Below the pieces are notes generated by a model. That model saw only the letters and a list, made by a program, of their open reading frames with translations, did no database searches and was not told the DNA's origin. Of a stretch of 64,000 nucleotides of DNA, positions 45,739 through 55,315 are shown piece after piece; the first letter of the stretch is position 1; each line of letters opens with the position of its first letter. Source of the stretch: Ochrobactrum sp. Marseille-Q0166 (GTDB taxonomy: Bacteria > Pseudomonadota > Alphaproteobacteria > Rhizobiales > Rhizobiaceae). Location of the stretch: NCBI RefSeq assembly GCF_014397025.1, contig NZ_JACJUO010000001.1, positions 496,001 through 560,000 on the forward strand. The letters run 5' to 3'. Both the position numbers and the translations under genes were made by a program.

Positions 45739-47772
45739 CTATTTGCTTACCGGCAACCCATTGGCAGTCCAAGCTTCGAGGCCACCACGATACCAGAATG
45801 TCGTCCAGCCAAGTGTAGCGGCACGCAGAGCTGCATTATACGACGAGCGATCACGCATACCTTTTCCGAAAAAGACAAGCCCTACACTGCGATCGCCGCT
45901 GGCCTTCTCGTTGAGCCACTCGTCCAGCGCTTCTTGAAGACCATCAGTTACGCTACCATCACGCCCAGCATCAGTAAGCGAATATGCATTCTGCAACGTT
46001 TCGGGCAAACCACTGGTGTCGATGAAAAGTGTCTTTCGGCCATTCGCAATGATTTTTGCAACGTCAACGGTTGTAACGATTGTTGCTCTCGCATGTTTGT
46101 TGGGAGTTGGGCCCGTATAGGGAGCCTGAAACAGAACCATACTGGCTGCGATGCCATCATCGCGCAATTCGTCTATAGCAGCGCTCCCAGAGGTCGTATT
46201 CCCACCGGATGAAGCTGACGATGTTTCTGTTTCCGTTGCTGGTTCGCCTCTTACGGTTCCGCTTTCAACATCAGAAATCATCACTGCCAGATGTTCAAAC
46301 AGGTCATAGCACATGGTGATTGACCCTTCTTTTGGATCATACCATGCATTTAACTGGTCACAGTCGCGGAAAGTAACAGTGATCGGGCGCGGAAGCACAT
46401 AAGTCTGAGATAGATTGTTGAAATAACCGGTCAGAGCTTTTGAAAGCTTAGCATAATAATAATCACCTACGCGACGCGTTGATGGCTCAAAAACAGTTTT
46501 GATCTGAGCGCCGGGTGCATTGGCAGGTTGTTCACCTTCGGGATGCCATTCACCCGCACGGGTGTGAGGTGCGAGGATTTTACGCCATGCGCGGTTTTGT
46601 TTGTTAAACTCATCGGAGCATCGGAAACGTGTGCGTTCGTCAAGTTGGACGTTATCAGCGAGGCTGTTAAACACCTTGGGGTTTCCGCCATACATGATAC
46701 AGATCATATTGCGAAACCGCTTCAGATCGGCGGTATGCTCATCCTGCCAGGGCGAGGGTGCGTTGCCCTTCATTTCATTGATCTTGCCGCTGTAATACCA
46801 CTGCAATGCAGCATAGGTCGCCGAGCCAATCGCCATATCATCGACGTCCTTGTCACCCGATGGGTACATAGTTGGTTCAACAATTTGCAGCGCAGAATAG
46901 ATATCGACGGCATCTTCTTCAGGGCCTGTTGATGGCAATTGCAATTCGCCAATCAAGGCATGCCCGAACTCATGAGCAAAAATGCTGCGCATGAGACCAA
47001 AATAAACTGATGCTATGCGGTTTGGATTTCCATCGAAATCAGGAATGGGACCGGAAAGCCCGCCTGATCCAGCTTGTGTTGGAGCTGCTGTCTGCGGTTG
47101 CTGTTGCGCGCCTGTATCCGCAGTTTGCGGCGTTCCGCCACTTTGCGTGCTTGGCGTGATCGGTTGCGTAGGAACATTCTCCCCATCCGATGTTATACTG
47201 AACCCCCTCACAGCGAATATTCCGACGTCATAGGCCATGATGCCGATTTGAGCCCCGAGAGCTCTGGAGGCCTGTACATCTCCAATGGTTTTGCCATTCA
47301 GCAAGAAACGCGACACACCCGGCACATCGACCATTTCGATAATATCACTGCCATCCAGCTTTGCTGCGTTCGGTACATTGGCAATATCAAGCCGCTGACC
47401 ATCGTCCATGCAGAATAGTTTCGCGGATTTATCTGCCGTGATCTCCATCAGACAGATCGCCTTCTGAGCAGGATTAGAAGCAACCAATCCAATCGAGGCG
47501 CTGGGTTTGGATGATTTGACGGCAAAAGCGACGCGCGTAACGCGGCCCTCATCTGGCGCAGTACCAGCGGTCAACATGAAAGCTTGTTCAGAGCCACTCG
47601 CTTGCTGGTTATTGAGTACGAACCAACCATCTTGTGCTGACCCTGTCCATCCCTGTAAAATCTGGGACGTTGCAGCAGATGCCAGAGGGCCGAGCTCTTT
47701 TTCATATTGCGCGAAGGCTGGCATACCGGACGCAAGAACGCCTGCTAGAAAAGCCGCAAATATTATACGCAT
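45739..47772 (-). CDS. Secreted DUF4344 metallopeptidase fused to a degenerate rhodanese domain
   Basis: Protein of 677 aa from 47772 (MRIIFAAFLAGVLASGMPAFA, signal peptide 1-21; GCGAGGA precedes it). Residues about 30-195 form a beta-rich laminin-like domain, about 197-245 a Gln/Thr/Pro/Ala linker, and about 250-510 a DUF4344 zinc peptidase with HEFGH (H267, E268, H271). From about 535 to the end lies a rhodanese-like domain whose loop reads FFGKGMRDRS with no cysteine where sulfurtransferases have C, so it is probably inactive; GGLEAWTANGLPV closes the fold. The combination is unusual. A Fur-like palindrome lies about 200 bases upstream. Confidence 0.85.
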   Translation of the reverse strand: MRIIFAAFLAGVLASGMPAFAQYEKELGPLASAATSQILQGWTGSAQDGWFVLNNQQASGSEQAFMLTAGTAPDEGRVTRVAFAVKSSKPSASIGLVASNPAQKAICLMEITADKSAKLFCMDDGQRLDIANVPNAAKLDGSDIIEMVDVPGVSRFLLNGKTIGDVQASRALGAQIGIMAYDVGIFAVRGFSITSDGENVPTQPITPSTQSGGTPQTADTGAQQQPQTAAPTQAGSGGLSGPIPDFDGNPNRIASVYFGLMRSIFAHEFGHALIGELQLPSTGPEEDAVDIYSALQIVEPTMYPSGDKDVDDMAIGSATYAALQWYYSGKINEMKGNAPSPWQDEHTADLKRFRNMICIMYGGNPKVFNSLADNVQLDERTRFRCSDEFNKQNRAWRKILAPHTRAGEWHPEGEQPANAPGAQIKTVFEPSTRRVGDYYYAKLSKALTGYFNNLSQTYVLPRPITVTFRDCDQLNAWYDPKEGSITMCYDLFEHLAVMISDVESGTVRGEPATETETSSASSGGNTTSGSAAIDELRDDGIAASMVLFQAPYTGPTPNKHARATIVTTVDVAKIIANGRKTLFIDTSGLPETLQNAYSLTDAGRDGSVTDGLQEALDEWLNEKASGDRSVGLVFFGKGMRDRSSYNAALRAATLGWTTFWYRGGLEAWTANGLPVSK

Positions 47773-48212
47773 CGTGTGTCCTCGCTCCGCTTTAGTCGTC
47801 AAAGTGGAGCGAATGTGCTCCTACAGGCAACTATCCACTCGCCGTGAAATTTATCCGCACAAATCCACGTGCAAAAACACAGATAGACGAATTTTATTAT
47901 GTTCGACAATTCGCAAGTGAGTTCCCGGATATAAAACCAATCAAAACAATTGGTTATCTTACTCTTTATGAGAATGAAAATCATTCAACCGGGTGCGAAT
48001 CATCTTAATAATCACTTATATAGCTAAAGCTTATTCGTTAGGTAAAACCTGAATGCCCGCTCGACATGTCTTCACCGTCTCATTTTGAGCACTTGAACAA
48101 TTCCGAGGTCATGAAAATTGAATTAGTAAACAGATTTTGACCGCTTGGCGGAGTCATACTAAGAAATGTGCCGAAGAAATATTCTTACATGAAATTGGTA
48201 TAAGGAGGCGTC
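47773..48212. other. AT-rich divergent intergenic region
   Basis: 440 bases between the metallopeptidase and the exported orphan gene, both transcribed outward. It holds the Fur-like inverted repeat and no credible gene. Confidence 0.5.
47972..47986. promoter_or_regulatory. Fur-like inverted repeat
   Basis: GAATGAAAATCATTC is a perfect 6-3-6 inverted repeat close to the Fur consensus half sites (14 of 19 positions with the surrounding bases). It lies about 200 bases before each of the two divergent genes. Alphaproteobacteria also use Mur/Irr for such sites. Confidence 0.4.
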
Positions 48213-48581
48213 ATGCGCTTACCGATCTTGGCTATAGCATTGATGTCTATGACGCAGGGGCCTGTCGCTGCGGCTGAAAAGCCTATCGATTCTTATTATG
48301 CGCGATTGAGTGAGCGCGACCATTATAGTTCGTCTGGCCAGCGTTTGACCACTGTTGCAGGAATTATTCGCCAGGATCGTGCAAACGTACACCAATTTGG
48401 CAAGGTTGATCCAGAAGACGTTAAAGATCGCTTTTTTAGTGATAAGAACAATCGCGCCAAGCTTGAGAAAATGCTAACAAATGTTCAAATATCGCCGATT
48501 GATCGGGCAACGATTAAAAATGCGACGCCGCTTATATTTGTTGAAGTTTATCCAAGTTACGTCGTCATAACGATGAAGTGA
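48213..48581 (+). CDS. Exported protein of unknown function
   Basis: Protein of 122 aa behind AAGGAGG. The signal peptide (MRLPILAIALMSMTQGPVAAAEK, cleavage after AAA) is followed by a small charged domain with YYARLSERDHYSSSGQ, RQDRANVHQFGKVDPEDV and a hydrophobic C-terminal strand LIFVEVYPSYVVITM. No cysteine and no catalytic motif is seen. It is adjacent to the tRNA-Leu gene. Confidence 0.75.
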   Translation: MRLPILAIALMSMTQGPVAAAEKPIDSYYARLSERDHYSSSGQRLTTVAGIIRQDRANVHQFGKVDPEDVKDRFFSDKNNRAKLEKMLTNVQISPIDRATIKNATPLIFVEVYPSYVVITMK

Positions 48582-48593
48582 GTTTTCAGAAAA

Positions 48594-48678
48594 TGGTGCG
48601 GGTGGTCGGAATCGAACCGACACTCCTTTCGGAACCGGATTTTGAGTCCGGCGCGTCTACCAGTTCCACCACACCCGC
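48594..48678 (-). tRNA. tRNA-Leu (anticodon CAA)
   Basis: 85 nt with encoded CCA on the minus strand. The acceptor stem is GCGGGTG/CACCCGC, the D-arm is TGGTAGACGCGC, the anticodon loop ACTCAAAAT carries CAA, a long class II variable arm (TTCCGAAAGGAG) is present, and the T-arm is GTCGGTTCGATTCCGAC. Long variable arm and anticodon identify Leu. Confidence 0.97.
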
Positions 48679-48876
48679 ACTTGACTGCCGAAGCAGTTTG
48701 ATATGGTCCAAAAGCGGACAGCGGAGAGGGATATAACGGCTAAACGAAACAAGGTCAATCGCTCTAAAGCGCCTTCACTGATTATACTTTTACACAGGCC
48801 CTATGCGCTCGCGACGGGTGACAAAGCCGGTCGCTCATGTCGCTTGAATAAGCAGACCTTGCAATAACGCGTCACG

Positions 48877-48981
48877 TCAGCGGCGCAAATTGTGCTCGAC
48901 AATGTTCCAGCATACGAGAAAAGCAATAAAGCCCAGAACAATCATGTCGATTGTTTTCAGATAAGATAAATATTCCAGCAT
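48877..48981 (-). CDS. Small membrane peptide of 34 residues
   Basis: The peptide begins MLEYLSYLKT, has a hydrophobic helix IDMIVLGFIAFLVCWNIV and ends VEHNLRR. AAGGAG lies 7 bases before the ATG at 48981. Such single-helix peptides are common but hard to prove. It sits in the 530-base gap between tRNA-Leu and the acetyltransferase gene. Confidence 0.5.
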   Translation of the reverse strand: MLEYLSYLKTIDMIVLGFIAFLVCWNIVEHNLRR

Positions 48982-48988
48982 AGCGCAT

Positions 48989-49004
48989 CTCCTTCCCAAA
49001 GGAG
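48989..49004 (-). promoter_or_regulatory. Hairpin covering the small-peptide ribosome-binding site
   Basis: On the minus strand CTCCTT-TGGG-AAGGAG forms a 6-bp stem whose right arm is the ribosome-binding site of the 34-residue peptide. Regulatory meaning is inferred. Confidence 0.4.
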
Positions 49005-49208
49005 GCGCATCGGCTTTCCTGAAGCAGCGAAAAGGGATCGAATTGCATTGTCTTCTTTTAGTTGCTTGATCGCAAATAAAAAGAATAAGTTCAAACCCTT
49101 ATTTTCGCCCTCAATAATTTATTTAAGGCGCTCTCCCGAAGAAAAATATAGCACAGCTTTCAATTTTCTCAAATATTTGTTTCCAATCTCATCCTGTACA
49201 ACCTGAAT

Positions 49209-50495
49209 TTACTTACGTTCGGTAAAGTTACGAATGCGATTTCGTATGATACGCGTTAAATTGCGTGTGCGTTGATAAAGGTGGATTTGCGATGCGGCCT
49301 GACGTACCAACTTATCGACTCCTGGGTGGAGGCCGATCACCAGAGTTTCGATCTTTTCATGCTCCTTGAAAAGACGCGACATCACCGGATGATCCGGTAC
49401 TGCGCATGAATCTGTCCGGATGATATTGGGGTCTTCAAGATGGTTCTTGACGACTTCGATCATCAGCAGCATGCCGGGCGAGTAAACCTTCAATGTCTCA
49501 TCATAGGCTGTTTTCCAAGTCCATGCTTCACCGGAAACCGTGAAAACAATCAGGATTGCGATTACCCGGCCATCAAGTTCGAGCGTATGGACGCGGACAC
49601 AATCGCGCTCGGCGAGATTATTAACAGCCTCGCGTGCGAAAGCTGCGCGAAAACGGTCTACAGCCATTGCCGTGCCACGTCGCCCCTTCCAGCCACTCGC
49701 TTCAAGTATGAGAAAATGCTCGAAGGCAATACGGACATCATCGGTCGTCCGTGCAATACGGTGTTCGAGCCTTCCTTTTTCGGAGAGGCGTCGCCATAAA
49801 CGGTTATAATCACGACGATGATGTGATCCGATGGCCTGCTTGACGTAGGCTTCGCCGTCCAGCTTGCTTTCGAGAAACGGGCGGCACTTTTGTTCGATAG
49901 AGACAACGGGAAGTTGTCGACCGATTGCAACGGAACGGATCAGCTTTGCCGCTGCACCATCGGCGCGCATTTCCGGGAGCACGAGCACTTCCGGCATCTT
50001 GATATGATCTCGAGCGAGAATATCGAAGAGATCTTCGACCACACCGACAGGATCGTCATGATCAATGAGGGGGGTTCCCTGCGGACCAAATGGCGTGGCC
50101 CAAGCGCGGATGACGGGGGATGAAAGCGGTAGGCCCGGACGTTCAATCGTATAGGGCATAACGAAGCGGAGACGGCTGCGGATTTCGTTTTCGTCGCGCA
50201 TCACCATGAAACGCACTTCACGATCTTCAAGACGTGGCATTGCCGGCGCAAGAAACCGTGCATTGAAGAAAATATTTGGCTCTATGGTACGACTGCTTAG
50301 ATGATCGAGCTCATCGCGAAGTTCAAAGCCAGCGGAAGCCCCATAAACGGCCAGTTTACGTGGGATGTCGCGATTGTGCAAACTCTCTTCCAGCCGCTTG
50401 GTGGCATCCATCGCAGCAACATTTTCGGACAGTTGCGATATAACACGTGCTGAATGTCCACCTGCGGATTCCTCAAGCAAAGGTTTGGCAGCCAT
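49209..50495 (-). CDS. GNAT/BioF2-like (CelD/FemAB-type) acetyltransferase
   Basis: Protein of 428 aa. The second half is an Acetyltransf_6-like domain with GSHHRRDYNRLWRRLSEKG, FLILEASGWKGRRGTAM, and YDETLKVYSPGMLLMIEVVKNHLED, as in CelD/BcsL proteins of polysaccharide loci. N-terminal part less defined. It starts where the flippase stop lies (TAATG), so both are made from one transcript. Probably acylates a glycan or glycolipid carried by the flippase. No glycosyltransferases are beside it. Confidence 0.85.
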   Translation of the reverse strand: MAAKPLLEESAGGHSARVISQLSENVAAMDATKRLEESLHNRDIPRKLAVYGASAGFELRDELDHLSSRTIEPNIFFNARFLAPAMPRLEDREVRFMVMRDENEIRSRLRFVMPYTIERPGLPLSSPVIRAWATPFGPQGTPLIDHDDPVGVVEDLFDILARDHIKMPEVLVLPEMRADGAAAKLIRSVAIGRQLPVVSIEQKCRPFLESKLDGEAYVKQAIGSHHRRDYNRLWRRLSEKGRLEHRIARTTDDVRIAFEHFLILEASGWKGRRGTAMAVDRFRAAFAREAVNNLAERDCVRVHTLELDGRVIAILIVFTVSGEAWTWKTAYDETLKVYSPGMLLMIEVVKNHLEDPNIIRTDSCAVPDHPVMSRLFKEHEKIETLVIGLHPGVDKLVRQAASQIHLYQRTRNLTRIIRNRIRNFTERK

Positions 50496-51910
50496 TACAA
50501 AGTCTCCTTGCGGGAAGGCCTATGGGCTTTGAGAATGAACATGGTGATCTGCATTGTCTTGTAAACAGCCGTTGAAAGCAGAAATGCTTCGAGCATCATT
50601 GAGAAAGCGGTTGCGAATGCTGCGCCCATTAATCCAAAGTGTGGAATGAGTATCAGATTGAGAGCGATGTTAACCATCAGCGTTAAAGCGTAGAGGAGGG
50701 CACAAATATTCTGCTTGCCCGACATATTAAGAAGGCTTTCAGCCGGTCCAACACTTGCACGGGCAATTACACCGACGATGAGTATGAAGAGCAGCGGATA
50801 GCCTTGCGTGAAACCGCTACCGAAAAGCATAAGCAAAGGATAGCCAAGAGTCAGAATAATGATGCTCAGAAAGAGTGTTGGCCAGAATGTCCAGCTTGTA
50901 GAGGCTTCTACAAAGAGTACGAATTCAGTACGATTTCCACTGTGCAGTAAGTCGGAATAGCGCTGCGCAACACCAGCTTTGACTGCGAAATAGACGAAGT
51001 GTGCAAGCGCCATGATTTTTGTCGCAGCATAATAGATTGCTACATCTTGCGGTTCCATTGCGTGGCCGACCATCAACACATCAATATTGATGAGTAGGAA
51101 GAAAAAGCCCTCGACCAAAAACATTGGAAGCGCCACTTTCATCCAGTGCGAAAAGAGAATTTCCTTTTTCCCGGCTGGAATCTCTGTCGTGAGCGAATGA
51201 TTGACCGTGAGCAATTGGCCAACAGCTGTTATCCAGGTTGCAGCGATGGAAGCGCTGAGCGCAGTTATCGCTGAAGCTTTCAGTCCGATAGCATGCGCGG
51301 CGATCATGAAAAGAAGCACCAGTAAAGGACGTACGATATAGCTTGGTGCCAGAGCCAAGACGATCCACGACCGGGATCGGGCAATGCCATCAAGCATATT
51401 GCCAAGTGCGATCATTGGCAGGCAAATGAGACCCAGAATGAACGGTATAAGATAATAGTTCTCTACACTGTCTCTGAGTAGGTAGAGCAGCAGATAGCCG
51501 AGCAGCGCTATTATTGTTGCAGATACAAAGGCAAAAATGCGTCCTGTATAGATTATGCCGCTCAACGGATTAAAAAGATTGTGTTGAATATATTCAGGCA
51601 CATAGCGAATGATAGTGGTGTGTAGTCCAAAGCAAGAGAGATCACCGATGATGACCATAGCGAGCCAGACAAGCACAAAAATTCCGTACTGAAATTCTCC
51701 CATCCAGCGCGCAAGCACAACCTGCGAAATAAGTGCGATTGCCGCACTCATAACACGTACGGTAAAAGCCACTGCTGACGAACGTTGTGCACTGGACTGT
51801 GCATCGGTGCCACTTAGCATAGCATCGAGCCGCTTCGTCAAAGGACGAAGTCTGGCTACGATATTGCCGGGCAAACACCGGCTCGCTGCACTGGACACCG
51901 AGAAACGCAA
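50495..51910 (-). CDS. Wzx-type polysaccharide/lipid flippase
   Basis: Inner-membrane protein of 471 aa with about 12-14 hydrophobic helices and the pattern of the polysaccharide_synt (MATE-like) family: RVMSAAIALISQVVLARWMGEFQYGIFVLVWLAMV. The first ~30 residues are unusual and the start may be 51820 (MLSGTDAQSSAQ). It would flip lipid-linked saccharide across the inner membrane. Coupled to the acetyltransferase. Locally AT-richer than secA next door. Confidence 0.85.
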   Translation of the reverse strand: MRFSVSSAASRCLPGNIVARLRPLTKRLDAMLSGTDAQSSAQRSSAVAFTVRVMSAAIALISQVVLARWMGEFQYGIFVLVWLAMVIIGDLSCFGLHTTIIRYVPEYIQHNLFNPLSGIIYTGRIFAFVSATIIALLGYLLLYLLRDSVENYYLIPFILGLICLPMIALGNMLDGIARSRSWIVLALAPSYIVRPLLVLLFMIAAHAIGLKASAITALSASIAATWITAVGQLLTVNHSLTTEIPAGKKEILFSHWMKVALPMFLVEGFFFLLINIDVLMVGHAMEPQDVAIYYAATKIMALAHFVYFAVKAGVAQRYSDLLHSGNRTEFVLFVEASTSWTFWPTLFLSIIILTLGYPLLMLFGSGFTQGYPLLFILIVGVIARASVGPAESLLNMSGKQNICALLYALTLMVNIALNLILIPHFGLMGAAFATAFSMMLEAFLLSTAVYKTMQITMFILKAHRPSRKETL

Positions 51911-52131
51911 TCTATGCTAACCCTGTTTTCTGCACCTGCTAAAGGGCGCAATTCTCTTTTCGGGCTTTTTTCAACCCGCGATAGTCGGACATTAGATAGC
52001 AGTTCTTTAAAAAGGTAAAAGGAAACGGCTTTAGCTATTAAAGGGCTGGCAAATTGAGAGAGATGGTAATTACTTTCTGAATATATAAGTTTTAACTGAT
52101 TTAAAGGGTCGCGAATTATCTCATCTTAAAC

Positions 52132-52160
52132 AAAAACCCGGCGGTTGCGCGCCGGGTTTT
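52132..52160 (-). terminator. Terminator of secA
   Basis: AAAACCCGGCG and CGCCGGGTTTT form an 11-bp stem around GTTGCG, 26 bases after the secA stop, with a T tract on the minus strand. Confidence 0.9.
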
Positions 52161-52185
52161 AGAGGTAGCTAGATTATGTAGGCGC

Positions 52186-54906
52186 CTATTCGAACGCACC
52201 GTGGCAATGCTTATACTTCTTGCCAGAACCACAAGGACAGGATTCGTTACGGCTCACCTTACCCCATGTTTTTGGGTCTGTGGGATCGCGTTCTGAGGCC
52301 GGGATGATGCGTTCATCCCGCTGATGCTCGGCCCATGCATTTTCATCAAAGTCGTTCTCGCCGGTGGTGCCATCAATGTGGACACCAGTCATTGCGGGCA
52401 AATCCGGTTCTGCCGGTGCTTCACGGACAATCTCGACACGCATAAGCTGCGTAATGACGACTTCGCGTAGGTTGGCTAGGAGAGCCTGGAAAAGCTCGAA
52501 GCCTTCAGTCTTGTACTCGTTCAGCGGGTCGCGCTGTGCATAACCACGGAAACCAACGACCGAACGCAGGTGGTCGAGATTGACCAGATGTTCGCGCCAA
52601 AGATTATCAAGCGATTGCATGATCACTGACTTTTCAATGTAAGTCATGATCTGTGGTCCAAAACGTTCTGCCTTCTCGGCTGCTGCCTTGTCGGCAGCTT
52701 CCTTGATGCGGGCTTCGAACTCTTCCTCTGCGATCCCTTCTTCCTTGGCCCATTCGTCAACAGGAAGAACAAGGTTCAGTTTGGTGAGAATGTCATCCTT
52801 AAGGGCGGCAATTTCCCACTTTTCAGCGTAGGCATCCTTCGGAATGCGCAGTGCAACCATGTCCTCGATGACTTCGTGACGCATTTCGCTCACGGTTTCG
52901 GTCAGGTCTTCTTCGTCCATGATCTCAAGACGCTGCTCGAAGATCACCTTACGCTGATCATTCATGACATCGTCATATTTGAGCAGGTTCTTGCGGATTT
53001 CGAAGTTACGCGCTTCAACCTTGGTCTGCGCCTTTTCAAGCGCCTTGTTGATCCACGGGTGAACAATGGCTTCGTCTTCCTTAAGGCCGAGCTTCTGCAG
53101 CATTCCGTCCATGCGGTCGGAGCCAAAGATGCGCATCAGATCGTCCTGCAGCGACAGGAAGAATTTGGAACGCCCCGGATCTCCCTGACGACCGGAACGA
53201 CCGCGCAGCTGGTTGTCGATACGGCGGCTTTCGTGGCGCTCGGTAGCAAGAACGTAGAGACCGCCAGCCGCCAGTGCCTTTTCTTTCAGTTTTGCGATGT
53301 CGGCCTTGATCTCTGCGATTTTGGCAGTGCGTTCCGGGCCTTCCGGTACATCCGAAAGCTCTCGCTGAATGCGCATTTCAAGATTGCCGCCAAGCTGAAT
53401 ATCCGTGCCGCGACCCGCCATGTTGGTGGCAATAGTCACTGCACCCGGAACACCAGCCTGGGCAATAATAAAGGCTTCCTGCTCGTGATAACGGGCGTTG
53501 AGAACCTGAAAATCCTTGATGCCTTCTTTGCGCAGGCGCTCTGCGAGCAGTTCCGACTTTTCAATTGACGTCGTGCCAACGAGGACCGGCTGGCCCTTTG
53601 CATGCGAAGCCTGAATGTCACGCACGATGGCTTTGTATTTTTCTTCAACCGTACGATAGACCTCATCGTCTTCGTCGATACGCTTGACCGGCAGGTTGGT
53701 CGGAATTTCGAGAACGTCCAGGCCGTAAATATTGCCGAATTCCTCCGCTTCCGTTGCAGCTGTACCCGTCATGCCGGAGAGCTTGGTATACATACGGAAA
53801 TAGTTCTGGAAGGTGATCGAAGCCAGCGTCTGGTTTTCAGGCTGGATGGTCACGTGTTCCTTTGCTTCCAAAGCCTGATGCAGACCTTCCGAGAAGCGAC
53901 GGCCCGGCATCATACGACCGGTGAATTCATCGATTATGACGATTTCGTCGTTGCGGACGATATAATCCTTGTCGCGCTGGAAAAGCTTGTGAGCGCGCAA
54001 CGCGTTGTTCAGGTGGTGAACGACCGCAACGTTTTCGATGTCATAAAGGCTTTCACCCTTGAGATGCCCCGCAGCTTCGAGGAGCTGTTCCACCTTTTCA
54101 GTACCGACTTCCGTAAAGATCGCGGTCTTCTGCTTTTCATCGATTTCGAAATCTTCCGGCTCAAGCGCAGGAATGAAAGTGTCGATGAGGTTGTAGAAAT
54201 CCGAACGATCTTCAAGTGGACCGGAAATAATCAGCGGCGTACGTGCTTCATCGATGAGGATTGAGTCCACTTCATCGACGATGGCGTAGTTGTGACCGCG
54301 CTGAACCATCTGGCCGCGCTCGTATTTCATATTATCACGCAGATAATCGAAACCGAGTTCGTTGTTGGTGGCATAGGTAATATCGCAGGCATAAGCAGCC
54401 TGACGTTCATTATCATCAAGGCCATGCTTGATGACGCCCACGGTCAGACCGAGGAAGTTATAAAGCTTGCCCATGGTTTCGGCGTCGCGGGTGGCAAGAT
54501 AATCGTTGACCGTCACCACATGCACGCCCTTGCCTTCAAGAGCGTTAAGGTAGACAGGCAGCGTTGCCATCAGAGTCTTGCCTTCACCCGTGCGCATTTC
54601 GGCGATGCCGCGTTCATGCAGCACCATGCCGCCGATCAGCTGCACGTCGAATGGCCGCATGCCGAGCACGCGCTTTGCCGCTTCACGCGCCGTCGCAAAA
54701 GCGTCTGGGAGCAACGCATCCAATTTCTTGCCCTGAGCGAGTTCTGCGCGGAACTCCGCCGTCTTCGCCTGAAGCTGTTCGTCGGTGAGGGCTTCGTAAT
54801 TCTTCTCAAGCGCAGTAATCTGTTCCGCACGAGCGCGCAGGGTTTTGACGCGACGATCGTTGGATGAACCGAATATCTTGCGGGCGAGGCCGCCAAAGCT
54901 GACCAT
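52186..54906 (-). CDS. secA: Preprotein translocase motor SecA
   Basis: ATPase of 906 aa driving protein export through SecYEG. Walker A is [11 protein letters not shown], the DEAD-type box is [21 protein letters not shown], helicase motif [11 protein letters not shown] is present, and the C-terminal zinc finger is [14 protein letters not shown]. Length is standard for alphaproteobacteria. Divergent from the parvulin gene, with a 18-base palindrome in its leader. Confidence 0.98.
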   Translation of the reverse strand: MVSFGGLARKIFGSSNDRRVKTLRARAEQITALEKNYEALTDEQLQAKTAEFRAELAQGKKLDALLPDAFATAREAAKRVLGMRPFDVQLIGGMVLHERGIAEMRTGEGKTLMATLPVYLNALEGKGVHVVTVNDYLATRDAETMGKLYNFLGLTVGVIKHGLDDNERQAAYACDITYATNNELGFDYLRDNMKYERGQMVQRGHNYAIVDEVDSILIDEARTPLIISGPLEDRSDFYNLIDTFIPALEPEDFEIDEKQKTAIFTEVGTEKVEQLLEAAGHLKGESLYDIENVAVVHHLNNALRAHKLFQRDKDYIVRNDEIVIIDEFTGRMMPGRRFSEGLHQALEAKEHVTIQPENQTLASITFQNYFRMYTKLSGMTGTAATEAEEFGNIYGLDVLEIPTNLPVKRIDEDDEVYRTVEEKYKAIVRDIQASHAKGQPVLVGTTSIEKSELLAERLRKEGIKDFQVLNARYHEQEAFIIAQAGVPGAVTIATNMAGRGTDIQLGGNLEMRIQRELSDVPEGPERTAKIAEIKADIAKLKEKALAAGGLYVLATERHESRRIDNQLRGRSGRQGDPGRSKFFLSLQDDLMRIFGSDRMDGMLQKLGLKEDEAIVHPWINKALEKAQTKVEARNFEIRKNLLKYDDVMNDQRKVIFEQRLEIMDEEDLTETVSEMRHEVIEDMVALRIPKDAYAEKWEIAALKDDILTKLNLVLPVDEWAKEEGIAEEEFEARIKEAADKAAAEKAERFGPQIMTYIEKSVIMQSLDNLWREHLVNLDHLRSVVGFRGYAQRDPLNEYKTEGFELFQALLANLREVVITQLMRVEIVREAPAEPDLPAMTGVHIDGTTGENDFDENAWAEHQRDERIIPASERDPTDPKTWGKVSRNESCPCGSGKKYKHCHGAFE

Positions 54907-54930
54907 TCCTGGTCCTTTCCTGTCCGTTCA

Positions 54931-54948
54931 GCCGGAAGCGCTTCCGGC
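54931..54948. promoter_or_regulatory. Perfect palindrome in the secA leader
   Basis: GCCGGAAGCGCTTCCGGC reads the same on both strands and lies 25-42 bases before the secA ATG. It can fold as an RNA hairpin without a terminator tail. SecA translation is regulated by leaders in other bacteria (SecM in E. coli), but nothing links this palindrome to that. Confidence 0.4.
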
Positions 54949-54956
54949 GCCATGGC

Positions 54957-55060
54957 CTTTTCGATTCAATCGAAGTTCTAAAAAGGCTCTAACTCTTTGT
55001 TCTTCCGCATTTTCGAACGCAAATCTGCTTCGCATTTTTGCCGATCATGCTTTTTCGAAT
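54957..55060. repeat. Diverged Rhizobiales intergenic repeat upstream of secA
   Basis: CGATTCAATCG and the following GGCTCTAACTCTTTGTTCTT stretch and TTCGAACGC match by eye a repeat family often seen between Brucella/Ochrobactrum genes. The 409-base secA-parvulin gap otherwise holds promoters only. Confidence 0.5.
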
Positions 55061-55315
55061 GCTTTATTCACGCCTATTGAAACAAATGCAAGAAAACTGC
55101 GCTGTAAAAGCTGCCTTTAAAGGCGCATTTTTAGCGCAATCGGCCTGTCGCTTACTGGACGACAAGCCGAAGGACAGATAAGAGGGGCTTTGAGCGATGT
55201 CAATGTCACTCAATAGGCTGGAAACTCTATCATATACCGCTGATAAGAGTGTTTTCGGGCCAAATTCTGCCGCATTCATGGGGCCGGTAGGCGGTCTCGA
55301 AGGAGAGAATCCCAT

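Noticed and set aside
52876..53568. 230-codon plus-strand ORF inside secA
   Set aside because: Antisense to secA, which is full length with all motifs.
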